Positions 17,839 through 26,414 of a stretch of 64,000 nucleotides of DNA are shown here, one piece after another; the stretch's first letter is position 1, and each line of letters starts with the position of its first letter. The stretch spans positions 20,110-84,109 of the forward strand of contig JBDSMH010000099.1 in the NCBI GenBank assembly GCA_039915945.1. The letters are read 5' to 3'. Source of the stretch: DATLFA01 sp039915945. GTDB taxonomy: Bacteria; Actinomycetota; Acidimicrobiia; Acidimicrobiales; WLNW01. The notes below the pieces were generated by a model. The model was not told the origin of the DNA, did no database searches, and saw only the letters and a program-made list of their open reading frames with translations. A program made the translations under genes and the position numbers.

Positions 17839-18756
17839 TCAGTCTTCGCCGCGGAGGCGGCGGCTGGCGCGGTCGAGGCGCTGCCGTTCGTCGCTCGTGA
17901 GGCTGTCGAGGCCCTGCGCGGCGATCTTGTCGAGCAGGGTGTCGATCTCGTCTTGGATGCCCCGGTCGACCACCGGTGGCCGGTAGGCGGGGGTCACGAT
18001 CTTGAGCTCGGGTTGGCCGCGCCGCTTCTTGCGCTTGCCGCCGCCGCCGCCTCCGCCGGATGAGGAGGGTCGGGGACCGCCGCCGCTGCGGCGCTTGCCG
18101 AAGGGCCACGTGAGCCGGGGGATGAAGGTGAGGTCGGTGGCAAAGCCATAGGCGCGCATGGCCACCAGCGAAGTGACCACGACGAACAACAGCAGCCAGA
18201 CATCGTGCCAAAACCGATCGCCGATGAGGCCGAGGAGTTGGAAGGCGACGAGTACCGCGGCGATCACGCGCGACGGGATGTTGAAGAAGAAGCGGGCACC
18301 GGGGAACTCAGCGGCGAAGGCGACGAGGATGCCCATCGAAATCATCGAGATCGAGGAGTAGTCGCCGATCGGGGCAGTGCTGAGCGGCCGCATGCTGAAG
18401 GCCGTCACGAGGACGGCGGGCACAACCGTGATCCATCCGATCAACCCCGCGAACTTGAACCGCCCCATCTCGGCCTCGACCTGGCGGGCGAAGATGTAAA
18501 GGAAGACCAGCGTGAGCAGCGACCAGAAGCTCGGCCGGTTGACCAGGGGCCAGGTCACGATGCGCCAGACCTCGCCGTGCTGGATCTCGTCGCTCCACAA
18601 GAAGAGGTGAAGGAACTGGGCCTTGTCGATCGCGTAGAGGACGTACGAGAGGACTGTGGCCGCGATCAAGAGCACGGTCGTGGTGACGTCGAATTCGCCG
18701 ACGCGGAACCATGGGTTCAGCGGGCTACGACCGCCGGAGCGAAACTTACGAGGCAC
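17839..18756 (-). CDS. Rhomboid-like membrane protein lacking the catalytic motifs
   Basis: A 305-residue protein with about five or six hydrophobic segments (residues ~25-210), a Gly/Lys/Arg-rich linker (~225-250) and a C-terminal helix LLDKIAAQGLDSLTSDERQRLD typical of rhomboid-family tails. The layout GEVWRIVTWPLVN followed by a FARQVEAEMG segment is rhomboid-like, but the GxSG serine motif is replaced by SISMISMG. It is therefore probably a non-proteolytic membrane relative. First gene upstream of the amidohydrolase block; own promoter likely. Confidence 0.7.
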   Translation of the reverse strand: MPRKFRSGGRSPLNPWFRVGEFDVTTTVLLIAATVLSYVLYAIDKAQFLHLFLWSDEIQHGEVWRIVTWPLVNRPSFWSLLTLVFLYIFARQVEAEMGRFKFAGLIGWITVVPAVLVTAFSMRPLSTAPIGDYSSISMISMGILVAFAAEFPGARFFFNIPSRVIAAVLVAFQLLGLIGDRFWHDVWLLLFVVVTSLVAMRAYGFATDLTFIPRLTWPFGKRRSGGGPRPSSSGGGGGGGKRKKRRGQPELKIVTPAYRPPVVDRGIQDEIDTLLDKIAAQGLDSLTSDERQRLDRASRRLRGED

Positions 18757-18793
18757 GGGGCCTCACGGTAGCGCCCGCGAGCGGCGGTTTGGC

Positions 18794-19966
18794 TTATCCG
18801 AGGCGAGTGAAGAGCCGCCGGGCGTTGTCCGCGAGGAACTTTTGCTTCTGTCCGTCGGTGAGATCGTCGCGGGCCACGAGATCGGGCACGGCGTCGAGGT
18901 TGGCGTCGTAGTGCGGATAGTCCGAGGCGTAGACGAGATGGTCCTCACCGATCACGGAGGCGAATGCAGGGAGCAACACCTCGTCGGCCTCGAACGACAC
19001 GAAGCAGCGTCCACCGGTGACATGCTCGCTGGGTTTGGCCTTGAGGTAGGGCACCGTGTGGGCCAGCTTTTCGGCGTGCGAATCCATGCGCTCCATCCAG
19101 TACGGCACCCAACCACACCCTGATTCGAGGTGCGCGAATCGCAGGGTGGGGTAGCGCTCGTAGACGCCGCCGCCGATGATCGCGGCCATGGCCCGCATCT
19201 GTTGCCACGGATGGCCGGTCATGTGGAGCAAGAAGTAGTTGTCGCTCAGCTCGGTGCGTGCCGGGGCGTAGGGCGGTCGGTCAGTACCTGAGTGCACGCA
19301 GATCGCGAGATCGTGCTCTTCGCAGGCGCGGTAGATCGGGTCGAAGTACGGATGGTCGGGCAGCTTGTCCGGCATCGTGAGACACGTCGTCACGCCGACG
19401 CACCAGTCTTCTTTGCCGACGCGCTCGATCTCGATGGCGGCGAGCTCGGGGTCGCAATGCGGCACGATGGCGACACCGAAGAACTGGCCCTTTTGCGCGG
19501 CGCAGAACTCACCGATCCAGCGGTTGTAGCCACGGGCCACCGCGGCCTCGTACTCGGGCTCGCGCAGAGCGATGATCGACGTGAGTTGCGTGGGGAACCA
19601 CACCGCTTCATCGATGCCGAGGTTGGTGAGATCTTCGCGCGTGACCGCGGGGTCGTTGCCGGCGCCGTCGCTCATCTCGCGATGGAAGCCGGTTTTGGTA
19701 CCGAAGATCTGGAACGACGCGGTGAGGTTGTCACCGACATCGCTGGTGCCGAGCAAACGGCGACCGGTACGTTCGAAGCCTTGCGCCAAGTCGTTGTACG
19801 GAAGGTCGACGGCGGTCATGTGGCCCGCGCCGATGTTCTGTTTGCGCCATTCGATCAAGCGCTCCAACCGGTCACGAAAGGGCTGATCGACATACGGAAG
19901 GACGCGTGTGCCGCTCTCGGACACGTGGCCGTCGGCATCGATGACGTGATAGCCGTGCTTTCCCAT
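18794..19966 (-). CDS. Amidohydrolase 2 family protein
   Basis: A 390-residue TIM-barrel amidohydrolase. The N-terminal site is DADGHVSES (His-x-x-Glu), barrel His residues lie in ICVHSGT and RFAHLES, and the late Asp in YASDYPHYDA. NARRLF is the C-terminal helix. Start ATG is 4 nt after the cupin stop, so cupin and amidohydrolase are co-transcribed, probably behind the marR-type gene. Confidence 0.88.
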   Translation of the reverse strand: MGKHGYHVIDADGHVSESGTRVLPYVDQPFRDRLERLIEWRKQNIGAGHMTAVDLPYNDLAQGFERTGRRLLGTSDVGDNLTASFQIFGTKTGFHREMSDGAGNDPAVTREDLTNLGIDEAVWFPTQLTSIIALREPEYEAAVARGYNRWIGEFCAAQKGQFFGVAIVPHCDPELAAIEIERVGKEDWCVGVTTCLTMPDKLPDHPYFDPIYRACEEHDLAICVHSGTDRPPYAPARTELSDNYFLLHMTGHPWQQMRAMAAIIGGGVYERYPTLRFAHLESGCGWVPYWMERMDSHAEKLAHTVPYLKAKPSEHVTGGRCFVSFEADEVLLPAFASVIGEDHLVYASDYPHYDANLDAVPDLVARDDLTDGQKQKFLADNARRLFTRLG

Positions 19967-19969
19967 TGG

Positions 19970-20341
19970 TCAACCTTCCAAGAAGCGCGGATGCGCGACG
20001 CCATTGCGAGTGACGAGGAACTGCACACCCTTGGGCCCCGAAGTGAACGCGTAGGGCTCGTCGGCCCCGACCACCGTGCAGTCGAGCGGGCCCATCGGCT
20101 CGCCGTTGAACAGGCAATCGCCTTCGAGCACCATGAAGATCTCTGCGTGGGCGTGCGAGTGAGTCGGTGCCGCGAAATCGGGTGGAATGAAAACTGTCTG
20201 TAGATAGAACCCCGAGTCGCCCTGCACCAAGAACTTGCGCCCCGCTTCGCCGTCTTTCGGTGGTGTGTCGAGGTCGAGGTCTTTGGGATCGGGCGGCGGG
20301 ACATGCCAAGAGATGGCGTCGTACCGATTGATGACCGTCAT
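19970..20341 (-). CDS. Cupin domain protein
   Basis: A 123-residue single cupin. Motif 1 is HSHAHAEIFMVLEGD (three His plus Glu, a full metal site); motif 2 is weaker (LDCTVVGADEPYAF). Could be a small metal-dependent dioxygenase or isomerase. The start overlaps the stop of the MarR gene by 4 nt and CAAGGGGGA lies upstream of the ATG. Confidence 0.85.
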   Translation of the reverse strand: MTVINRYDAISWHVPPPDPKDLDLDTPPKDGEAGRKFLVQGDSGFYLQTVFIPPDFAAPTHSHAHAEIFMVLEGDCLFNGEPMGPLDCTVVGADEPYAFTSGPKGVQFLVTRNGVAHPRFLEG

Positions 20342-20820
20342 ATGAGGTCCCCCTTGTGGTCGTGTTCGAAGACGGCGAGTAGCCGGCGCAGCGAAGTATC
20401 GATCTCGTCGATCTCGGTGCGACTCAGTTGGCGCAAGATGCGCTCGCGGCCAGTTGTGTACGCATCGGATGCCTTGTCGCTGATGCGGATGCCTTTGCGA
20501 GTGAGGCCGACGAGCAATGCCCGTCGATCGTCAGGGTCGGGCAGTCGCTCGACGAGGCCCGCGCGTTGTAGGCGATCGATGATCTTGGTCATGCCGCCGG
20601 TGGTGCGCACGACGGTGTCGGCGAGATTCTTGGGCGACAACCGATGTGGGGGACCGGAAAACCGCAGCACCCGCAGCACGCTGTAGTCGCCGAAGCTGAT
20701 GCCGTAGGGCTCGAGGCACTCTTCTTGGAGCGCTTCGAGGAACAGGGTGGTGCGGGCCAGGTGAGTGAACAATGCCAGCGGTCCCGAATCAGGAACCAGA
20801 CCCGCCGCGGTTTCGGTCAC
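20338..20820 (-). CDS. MarR family transcriptional regulator
   Basis: A ~160-residue winged-helix protein: LSPKNLADTVVRTTGGMTKIIDRLQRAGLVERLPDPDDRRALLVGLT is the recognition helix and wing region of MarR (positions given from ~70 to 115; shown here in pieces: LADTVVRTTGGMTKII and DPDDRRALLV are the key parts). A GTG at 20820 just after a TACTCT -10 is the preferred start; an ATG at 20871 would overlap the likely operator. It heads the marR-cupin-amidohydrolase operon and faces the D-aminoacylase-like gene. Confidence 0.85.
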   Translation of the reverse strand: MTETAAGLVPDSGPLALFTHLARTTLFLEALQEECLEPYGISFGDYSVLRVLRFSGPPHRLSPKNLADTVVRTTGGMTKIIDRLQRAGLVERLPDPDDRRALLVGLTRKGIRISDKASDAYTTGRERILRQLSRTEIDEIDTSLRRLLAVFEHDHKGDLI

Positions 20821-20850
20821 GGATGCAGAGTAGCCTGTTTGCAGAAAGAC

Positions 20851-20882
20851 TTCCAGGTGGGTAACTTCCATGGAAGCTATAT
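20851..20882 (+). promoter_or_regulatory. Divergent operator/promoter of the MarR region
   Basis: A 12-bp palindrome CTTCCATGGAAG (20865-20876) abuts a TATATT -10 element (20877-20882) directed toward the gene at 20902. A second ACTTCCA copy lies at 20849-20855. Placement between the two divergent starts suits a MarR autoregulatory site. Confidence 0.5.
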
Positions 20883-20901
20883 TTGTGAGTGGGGGTACGC
20901 C

Positions 20902-22629
20902 ATGGCCAAATTCGACCTTGTGGTGCGCGGGGGTACGGTCGTCGACGGCACCGGTTCGGCACCTCGGCGTATCGATGTCGCCGTACGCGATGGCCGCGTT
21001 GCCGCGGTCGGCCGTATCGACGCATCTGACGCCGCCGAGGTGTTCGACGCCGACGGATTGATCGTTGCGCCGGGTGTCGTCGACGTGCACACGCACTACG
21101 ACCCGCAGATGACATTCGAACCGCTGGCGACGATGTCGTCGTACCACGGCGTGACGACCGTGCTCGCCGGCAACTGCGGCTTCTCGATCGCACCGACGGC
21201 ACCGCGTGACCGCGACTTCATCGCGGCGCTGTTCGCCAAGGTCGAGCAGATGCACCCGTCCGCAATGAGTGCGATCAAGTGGGACTTCGAAACGTTCCCC
21301 GAATACATGAAAGCCCGCGAGGGCAATCTCGGCATCAACCTCGCGTGCTACGTCGGCCACTCCAATATCCGGCGCTGGGTGATGGGCGCGGAGAGCTCCG
21401 AGCGCACCGCGACCGCAACCGAGATCGGTGCGATGGCCGAGATCGTTCGCGACGCGATGCGCGGCGGTGCCGCAGGGTTCTCGTCCTCGCACGCGCCGAC
21501 GCATCTCGACGGCGACGATCGACCCGTGCCGTCGCGCCAGGCCACCCATGATGAGTTGCTGACTCTGTGCGCCGCGGCGGGCGAAACCGGCTCCGGCACG
21601 ATCGGTTACCTGCCGTTCAGCTCCATCGGTGGTCTCGACGAGAACGACGAAGATCTCCTCATCCGCATCGGCGAGGTCAGCGGCTTGCCGGTGGTCATCC
21701 AAGGCCTGGGTGGTCGCAACAAGGTCGACGCGCCGACCGCCACGTGGGAACGCGCTGTCGAGTTCCTCAATCGTGCATCGGCCAACGGCACGCCGGTGTA
21801 CTCGATGCTCATCTCGCGTCCGCCCGATCGCCCGATGCGAGTGGCGCCGGGCAACTTTCATTTCCTTGCAGTGCCCTCATGGGACCGCATGCTCCAGTTG
21901 CCGCACGACGATCGGGCGGCACTGCTGCGCAGCGATGCCGGGCGCGCCGAGTTGCGCACCGCCGTCGAGAACTACAACCGCGACCCGGCCAAGGGCACGA
22001 CGACACCTCCGCCGATGTGGAACACCGTCATCGTCGATCACGTCAAGGCGCCACAGCATCGCGGTTACGAAGGCCGCACCGTCGCGTCGATTGCGCAAGA
22101 GCTCGGCGTCCAGCCCGCCGATGCAATGCTCGACATCGCGCTCGCCGAAGATTTCGAGACCGAGTTCCGTTGGAGCTGGGAGACCGACGAGTGGCGGTCG
22201 GCGGTCGCGATAGCGCAACTCGACTACCGCATGGTGCCGGGTGTCTCCGACGGTGGTGCGCACCTCGCCCGCGACGACGGGGCCGACTGGAGCTCGTGGT
22301 TCATCCGCAACTGGATCCTCGAGCGCGAAGTGTGGAGCCTCGAAGAAGGCATCCGCCGCCTCACTGCGCTGCCGGCGGCGCTCGCGGGGTTTTCGGACCG
22401 AGGCTCACTCGAGGTGGGCAAATTCGCCGACATCTTCGTGTTCGACCTCGACACCATCGGCGCCGGGCGCAAAGAGTTCGTGCATGATCTGCCCGGCGGC
22501 GCCGGCCGATTCAAGGCCGGCGCGCAGGGCGTCAAGGCGACCATCGTCAATGGCGTTCCGGTCATCGTCGACGGCCTACCGACCGGCGCGCTGCCCGGCC
22601 ACACGGTGCGCCCGTCGCGGGTCTCGTGA
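20902..22629 (+). CDS. N-acyl-D-amino-acid deacylase-like amidohydrolase (family 3)
   Basis: A 575-residue protein. Composite N-terminal domain LVVRGGTVVDGTG, metal motif DVHTHYDPQ (His-x-His), VLAGNCGFSIAP (Cys found at the D-aminoacylase metal site), YVGHSNIR, a second-shell HAPTH and the late Asp in SDGGAHL. The C-terminal composite domain ends with VNGVPVIVDG. Family members hydrolyse N-acylated D-amino acids or related amides. ATG has GTGGGGG upstream. Followed after 4 bp by another amidohydrolase, suggesting sequential hydrolytic steps. Confidence 0.88.
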   Translation: MAKFDLVVRGGTVVDGTGSAPRRIDVAVRDGRVAAVGRIDASDAAEVFDADGLIVAPGVVDVHTHYDPQMTFEPLATMSSYHGVTTVLAGNCGFSIAPTAPRDRDFIAALFAKVEQMHPSAMSAIKWDFETFPEYMKAREGNLGINLACYVGHSNIRRWVMGAESSERTATATEIGAMAEIVRDAMRGGAAGFSSSHAPTHLDGDDRPVPSRQATHDELLTLCAAAGETGSGTIGYLPFSSIGGLDENDEDLLIRIGEVSGLPVVIQGLGGRNKVDAPTATWERAVEFLNRASANGTPVYSMLISRPPDRPMRVAPGNFHFLAVPSWDRMLQLPHDDRAALLRSDAGRAELRTAVENYNRDPAKGTTTPPPMWNTVIVDHVKAPQHRGYEGRTVASIAQELGVQPADAMLDIALAEDFETEFRWSWETDEWRSAVAIAQLDYRMVPGVSDGGAHLARDDGADWSSWFIRNWILEREVWSLEEGIRRLTALPAALAGFSDRGSLEVGKFADIFVFDLDTIGAGRKEFVHDLPGGAGRFKAGAQGVKATIVNGVPVIVDGLPTGALPGHTVRPSRVS

Positions 22630-22633
22630 GCCG

Positions 22634-23767
22634 ATGAGCCGTGCCCGTACAACCGAGGCCCGCATGACCGAGGCTCGCATCATCGACGGCGACGGTCACT
22701 TCGTCGAGCCCGACGCGACATTCCGTGATTTCCTGCCTTCCAAGTACGCGTCCTACGCGCCGCGTGTCATTCAGTACGACGACCACTTCCGCATCGCCGT
22801 CAACGACAACATCAGTTACCGCATGATGGCCAAGGTCGACACGCTGGCCGCGCCCGGTCAGACCGCCAAGCGCACCGATGCGCCGCAGATGGCCGTCGGC
22901 GCCAGTGACCCTGCCGGACGCATTCGCGATCTCGATCTCGAAGGGTTCGAGCGCGCCGTGTTGTTCCCCACCTATGGCCTGATGGTGCAAGGGGTGACCG
23001 ATCGCCCCGCGGCAGCGGCACTGTGCCGCGCCATCAACGAGTGGCTCGCCGAGTTTTGCCGGCACGATCCCTACCGTCTGGTCGGCGTGGCGACGTTGCC
23101 GATGCTCGACGTCGACGACGCCACCGCCGAAGCGCGCCGCGCCATCGAGCACGATGGTTTCCGCGCGGCGTTCCGCCGGCCCGAAGTGATCCCCGGTGCA
23201 CCCAAAGTGCATGACCGCGCCTGGGACCCACTGTGGGCGTATCTCGCGGAGGCGGATGTGGCGCTCGCTATCCATCCCGGCCTGGCGGGCGTCGTGCCCT
23301 ACGAGTTCTACAAAGAGCGCTTCGACGACGACTTCCCGACGATGCACGCGACGCATTTCCCCGTCGAAGCGATGATGTCGCTCACGAGCTTCATCGGCTT
23401 TGGCATCCTGGAGCGTCATCCCACGTTGCGGTTGGCGTTGCTCGAGTCAGGAGCGGTGTGGGCGTTACCGTATGTGCACCGCCTCGACGAGCACCTCGAG
23501 ATGTTCGGCTTGCCCGGTTCGCTCACGATGAAGCCCTCCGAATATTTCCGCCGGCAGTGCTACGTGGCCGTCGAAGAAGTCGAGCCCGGCCTCGACGCGT
23601 TCGTGCGGGAGTATCCCGACAACGTGTTGTTCGCATCGGACTACCCGCATGCCGACGGCACATTTCCCGGCGCGGCCAAGGCCCTGCTCGACACCGATCT
23701 ACTCGACGACAGTACCCGCTGGGGACTGTTGCGAGACAACGCAATTCGCCTTTACGGACTGGAGTGA
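22634..23767 (+). CDS. Amidohydrolase 2 family protein
   Basis: A 377-residue TIM-barrel amidohydrolase with DGDGHFVEPD (His-x-x-Glu), AIHPGLAG as barrel His, LALLESGAVWALPY, and late Asp in FASDYPHADG. The start is 22634 or, 10 codons later, 22664 (MTEARIIDGDGH); both are in frame. It is embedded between the D-aminoacylase-like and nitroreductase genes with gaps of 4 and 1 bp, so one operon. Confidence 0.87.
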   Translation: MSRARTTEARMTEARIIDGDGHFVEPDATFRDFLPSKYASYAPRVIQYDDHFRIAVNDNISYRMMAKVDTLAAPGQTAKRTDAPQMAVGASDPAGRIRDLDLEGFERAVLFPTYGLMVQGVTDRPAAAALCRAINEWLAEFCRHDPYRLVGVATLPMLDVDDATAEARRAIEHDGFRAAFRRPEVIPGAPKVHDRAWDPLWAYLAEADVALAIHPGLAGVVPYEFYKERFDDDFPTMHATHFPVEAMMSLTSFIGFGILERHPTLRLALLESGAVWALPYVHRLDEHLEMFGLPGSLTMKPSEYFRRQCYVAVEEVEPGLDAFVREYPDNVLFASDYPHADGTFPGAAKALLDTDLLDDSTRWGLLRDNAIRLYGLE

Positions 23768-23768
23768 C

Positions 23769-24494
23769 ATGACCGACTCGATCACGCGGGTGACACCGTC
23801 AGACGCCCCCATGCGTCTCTTCGATGCCATCTATACGTTGCGAGCCACGAGGATCTACCACGACCGACCCATCCCCGGGCCGGTGCTCGACCAGATCATG
23901 CAAGCGGCGACGATGTCGTGCAGCTCCGGCAACACGCAGCCGTGGGAGTTCGTGGTCGTGACCGACCCCGCCCTCAAGTCGCAGATCAAGGTGCACATGA
24001 CCGATGCATTCTCGGTCATCGATGCCGAGCGCGCGCAACGCCCCAAAGACCTCATCGACAGCACGGGCCGCTCGATAACCGGTCGCGCCGCGGTGGTCAA
24101 CATCGATCGTGTCCCCGCGATCGTGGTCGTCTGTTGGAATCCCGAGCGCGGCATCCGTATGAAGAACGAATACGAGCGCAATCCCGATGGCACCTTGCGT
24201 GAGACGCGCGAGATCCCGGGCGGGCGGGGCGTGAGCCTGTTCCAGGCGTGTCAGAACATGATGCTCGCGGCCAACGCGTTGGGCGTGCAGTCGCTCTTCA
24301 CGACGTTCTTCTTCCTCAAGAGCGCGGAGATCCGCGAACTGCTCGGAATCCCGCCGCAGATCTTCATGGAGTGCGCCGTGTTCCTCGGTTACGGCGACGA
24401 ACCACTCGGCAACCCAAAGCGCAAGCCGGTACCCGAGGTGACGCACCTCAACAAGTACGGCAACCGCTACGAACTCACGCCGACGGACGGATGA
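23769..24494 (+). CDS. Nitroreductase family protein
   Basis: A 241-residue FMN-binding fold: YTLRATRIYHDRPIP at the start (Arg residues that bind the FMN phosphate), SCSSGNTQPWEFVVV, then LMLAANALGVQSLFTTF-like segment and IPPQIFMECAVFLGYGDEP. Family enzymes reduce nitro groups, quinones or enones with NAD(P)H. It is the last gene of the 20902 operon and its 3' end overlaps the convergent LLM gene by 20 bp. Confidence 0.88.
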   Translation: MTDSITRVTPSDAPMRLFDAIYTLRATRIYHDRPIPGPVLDQIMQAATMSCSSGNTQPWEFVVVTDPALKSQIKVHMTDAFSVIDAERAQRPKDLIDSTGRSITGRAAVVNIDRVPAIVVVCWNPERGIRMKNEYERNPDGTLRETREIPGGRGVSLFQACQNMMLAANALGVQSLFTTFFFLKSAEIRELLGIPPQIFMECAVFLGYGDEPLGNPKRKPVPEVTHLNKYGNRYELTPTDG

Positions 24495-25458
24495 CCGGCA
24501 GCACCTTCGCCTCGATCGTCCGCAGGTTCTCCCACGCCAAGGTGGGCGGAACGCCGCCCATCATCGGATGCAACATGAATGTCGACTGGTCGCCGCCGGC
24601 GATCATGTCGATGCACTCTTGCGGCGTCATGACGAGGTGCATGCCGAACTTCCGTAACAAATCAGGGTCGGCGATCTTTTCGTAGCCCGTGATCGTGCCC
24701 GACTCCTCGGCCCACCGGCCGTATTCGTTCATGTCGTGCGCGGCGTAGGGGGCGACCTGCGCCCAGGCCGCGTCGGGATCATCACTGACATGCACGTAGG
24801 CCGCCGTGCCCGGCATCATCGGGCCGGGGTCGGGCTTGCCGAGCGTGCGCATCTCGTCGCGGTAGGTCTCCCAATACTGCGGCATCGTGGGCAAGAACGC
24901 GTCGGCGATACGCGCCGCGCGCCGTGCCGCGCCGTCGCTCGAACCACCGAGCCAGAGCGGCGGTCCCGGTTGTTGAAGAGGTTTCGGAGTGACGCGCACG
25001 GTGCGCCCGCGAAACAGGAACGGCTCGCCGGTCCACGCTTGGCGCAACGTGGCGACGGCTTCGGTGGTGAGCTTTACGCGGTCGGCCATCGACTTGCCGA
25101 ACGCCTCGAACTCGCTCGGCACGTACCCATTGACCAACACGATGTCGAGTCGGCCGTTGCTGAGATGGTCGAGGACTGCTGCGTCTTCGGCGACCCTGAT
25201 CGGGTCGTGCAGCGGGGCGATGACTGCTGCCAGACGGATGCGGGCTGTCTTCGTGCGTGCCGCGATGGCCGCGCCGAACGCGAAGATCGACGGCAGGTAG
25301 CCGTCGTCGCATCCGTGATGCTCGGACAGCGAGATCGAGTCGAACCCTTGCGCTTCAGCCCATTCGCACATCTCGAGCGCGGCGCTGTAGCGCTCGGCCA
25401 TCGTGGTGCCCGCGAACGCTGGATTGCGAAAATCGAAACGGATTCCCATGCTGACCAT
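24475..25458 (-). CDS. LLM class flavin-dependent oxidoreductase
   Basis: A 327-residue luciferase-like protein: GFDSISLSEHHGCDDGYLPS, LSNGRLDIVLVNGY, PLQQPGPPLWLGGSSDGAARRAA are family landmarks (each a separate segment). Start ATG 25458 chosen because GGGGGT precedes it by 6 nt; a second ATG is three codons in. Likely an FMN or F420-dependent monooxygenase. Divergent from the TauD-type dioxygenase at 25522 (63 bp). Confidence 0.88.
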   Translation of the reverse strand: MVSMGIRFDFRNPAFAGTTMAERYSAALEMCEWAEAQGFDSISLSEHHGCDDGYLPSIFAFGAAIAARTKTARIRLAAVIAPLHDPIRVAEDAAVLDHLSNGRLDIVLVNGYVPSEFEAFGKSMADRVKLTTEAVATLRQAWTGEPFLFRGRTVRVTPKPLQQPGPPLWLGGSSDGAARRAARIADAFLPTMPQYWETYRDEMRTLGKPDPGPMMPGTAAYVHVSDDPDAAWAQVAPYAAHDMNEYGRWAEESGTITGYEKIADPDLLRKFGMHLVMTPQECIDMIAGGDQSTFMLHPMMGGVPPTLAWENLRTIEAKVLPVIRPSA

Positions 25459-25521
25459 TGATGACCCCCGGCAATCGATACAGCAGCCGCGGAGACTAGC
25501 CTTGAATCGAGGGGGTAACCG

Positions 25522-26352
25522 ATGACCATCGACGTGGTTCCACTCACACCTACGATCGGTGCCGAGGTCCGCGGCGTCGACCTGTCCTTGCCGCTCGACG
25601 AGCCCGTGATGCAGGCGATCGAGCAGGCTCTCTACGACCACCTGGTGCTGTTCTTTCGCGATCAGGACATCACGCCGGCCCAGCAGGTCGAGTTCGCAGG
25701 ATGGTTCGGTCCGTTCGAATACCACCCGTTCGCCAAGCCGCATCCCGAATACGGCGAGATGACCGTGCTCGACCAGTCGACGCCCGAACGAGACGGCGCC
25801 AATTCTTGGCACAGCGATTCCTCGTTCATGGAACGGCCCGCGTGGGGGTCGGTGCTGCGCGCCGTGCAACTCCCGCCGCTCGGCGGCGATACGTGCTGGG
25901 CCAATATGTACGCGGCCTACGACGCATTGTCCGATCGCATGAAGCAGTTGCTCGACGGCGCCACCGCGCTGCACGACATCTTGGTGCCGCTGCAAAAGGC
26001 GGTGACCTATGGGCACAGCACCGTTGCCAGCGTCGAAGAGACGCGGGCCAAGTGGCCGGCGGCGCGTCATCCGGTGGTACGCACACATCCGCAGACCGGC
26101 CGCAAGTTGCTGTACGTCAACAACAATTTCACCACGCGCATCTGCGAGCTGGCCGAGGACGAAAGCAGAGTGGTGTTGGGGTTCTTACTCGACCACATCA
26201 AGCGCCCCGACTTCCAGGTGCGGTTCAATTGGTCGCCCAATGCGTTGGTGTTGTGGGACAACCGCTGCACCCAGCACTACGCCGTGCCCGACTACACGGG
26301 TCATCGTCGCGTGATGCATCGCGTCACCCTCGAAGGTGAGCGCCCGATCTGA
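25522..26352 (+). CDS. TauD/TfdA family 2-oxoglutarate-dependent dioxygenase
   Basis: A 276-residue Fe(II)/2-oxoglutarate oxygenase. The iron ligands are His97 and Asp99 (WHSDSS) and His252 (TQHYA); Arg263 is the 2-oxoglutarate-binding Arg. The GAEVRGVDLS start and DHLVLFFRDQ are typical. It would hydroxylate an organic sulfonate, ether or acid with O2. GAGGGGG precedes the ATG. Ends before palindrome copy C. Confidence 0.92.
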   Translation: MTIDVVPLTPTIGAEVRGVDLSLPLDEPVMQAIEQALYDHLVLFFRDQDITPAQQVEFAGWFGPFEYHPFAKPHPEYGEMTVLDQSTPERDGANSWHSDSSFMERPAWGSVLRAVQLPPLGGDTCWANMYAAYDALSDRMKQLLDGATALHDILVPLQKAVTYGHSTVASVEETRAKWPAARHPVVRTHPQTGRKLLYVNNNFTTRICELAEDESRVVLGFLLDHIKRPDFQVRFNWSPNALVLWDNRCTQHYAVPDYTGHRRVMHRVTLEGERPI

Positions 26353-26359
26353 ATGCATT

Positions 26360-26410
26360 CGTTCTGGCAGTCAAACGTCGCAATATGTGCGACGTTTGAC
26401 TGCCAGTTCG
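26360..26410. terminator. Long palindrome between convergent genes (copy C)
   Basis: The core arms 26364-26382 and 26388-26406 pair perfectly over 19 bp with a 5-nt loop (ATATG); outer bases pair partly. It fills the spacer between the convergent stops at 26352 and 26415 and shares its core with copy A at 7374. Confidence 0.7.
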
Positions 26411-26414
26411 GGGG

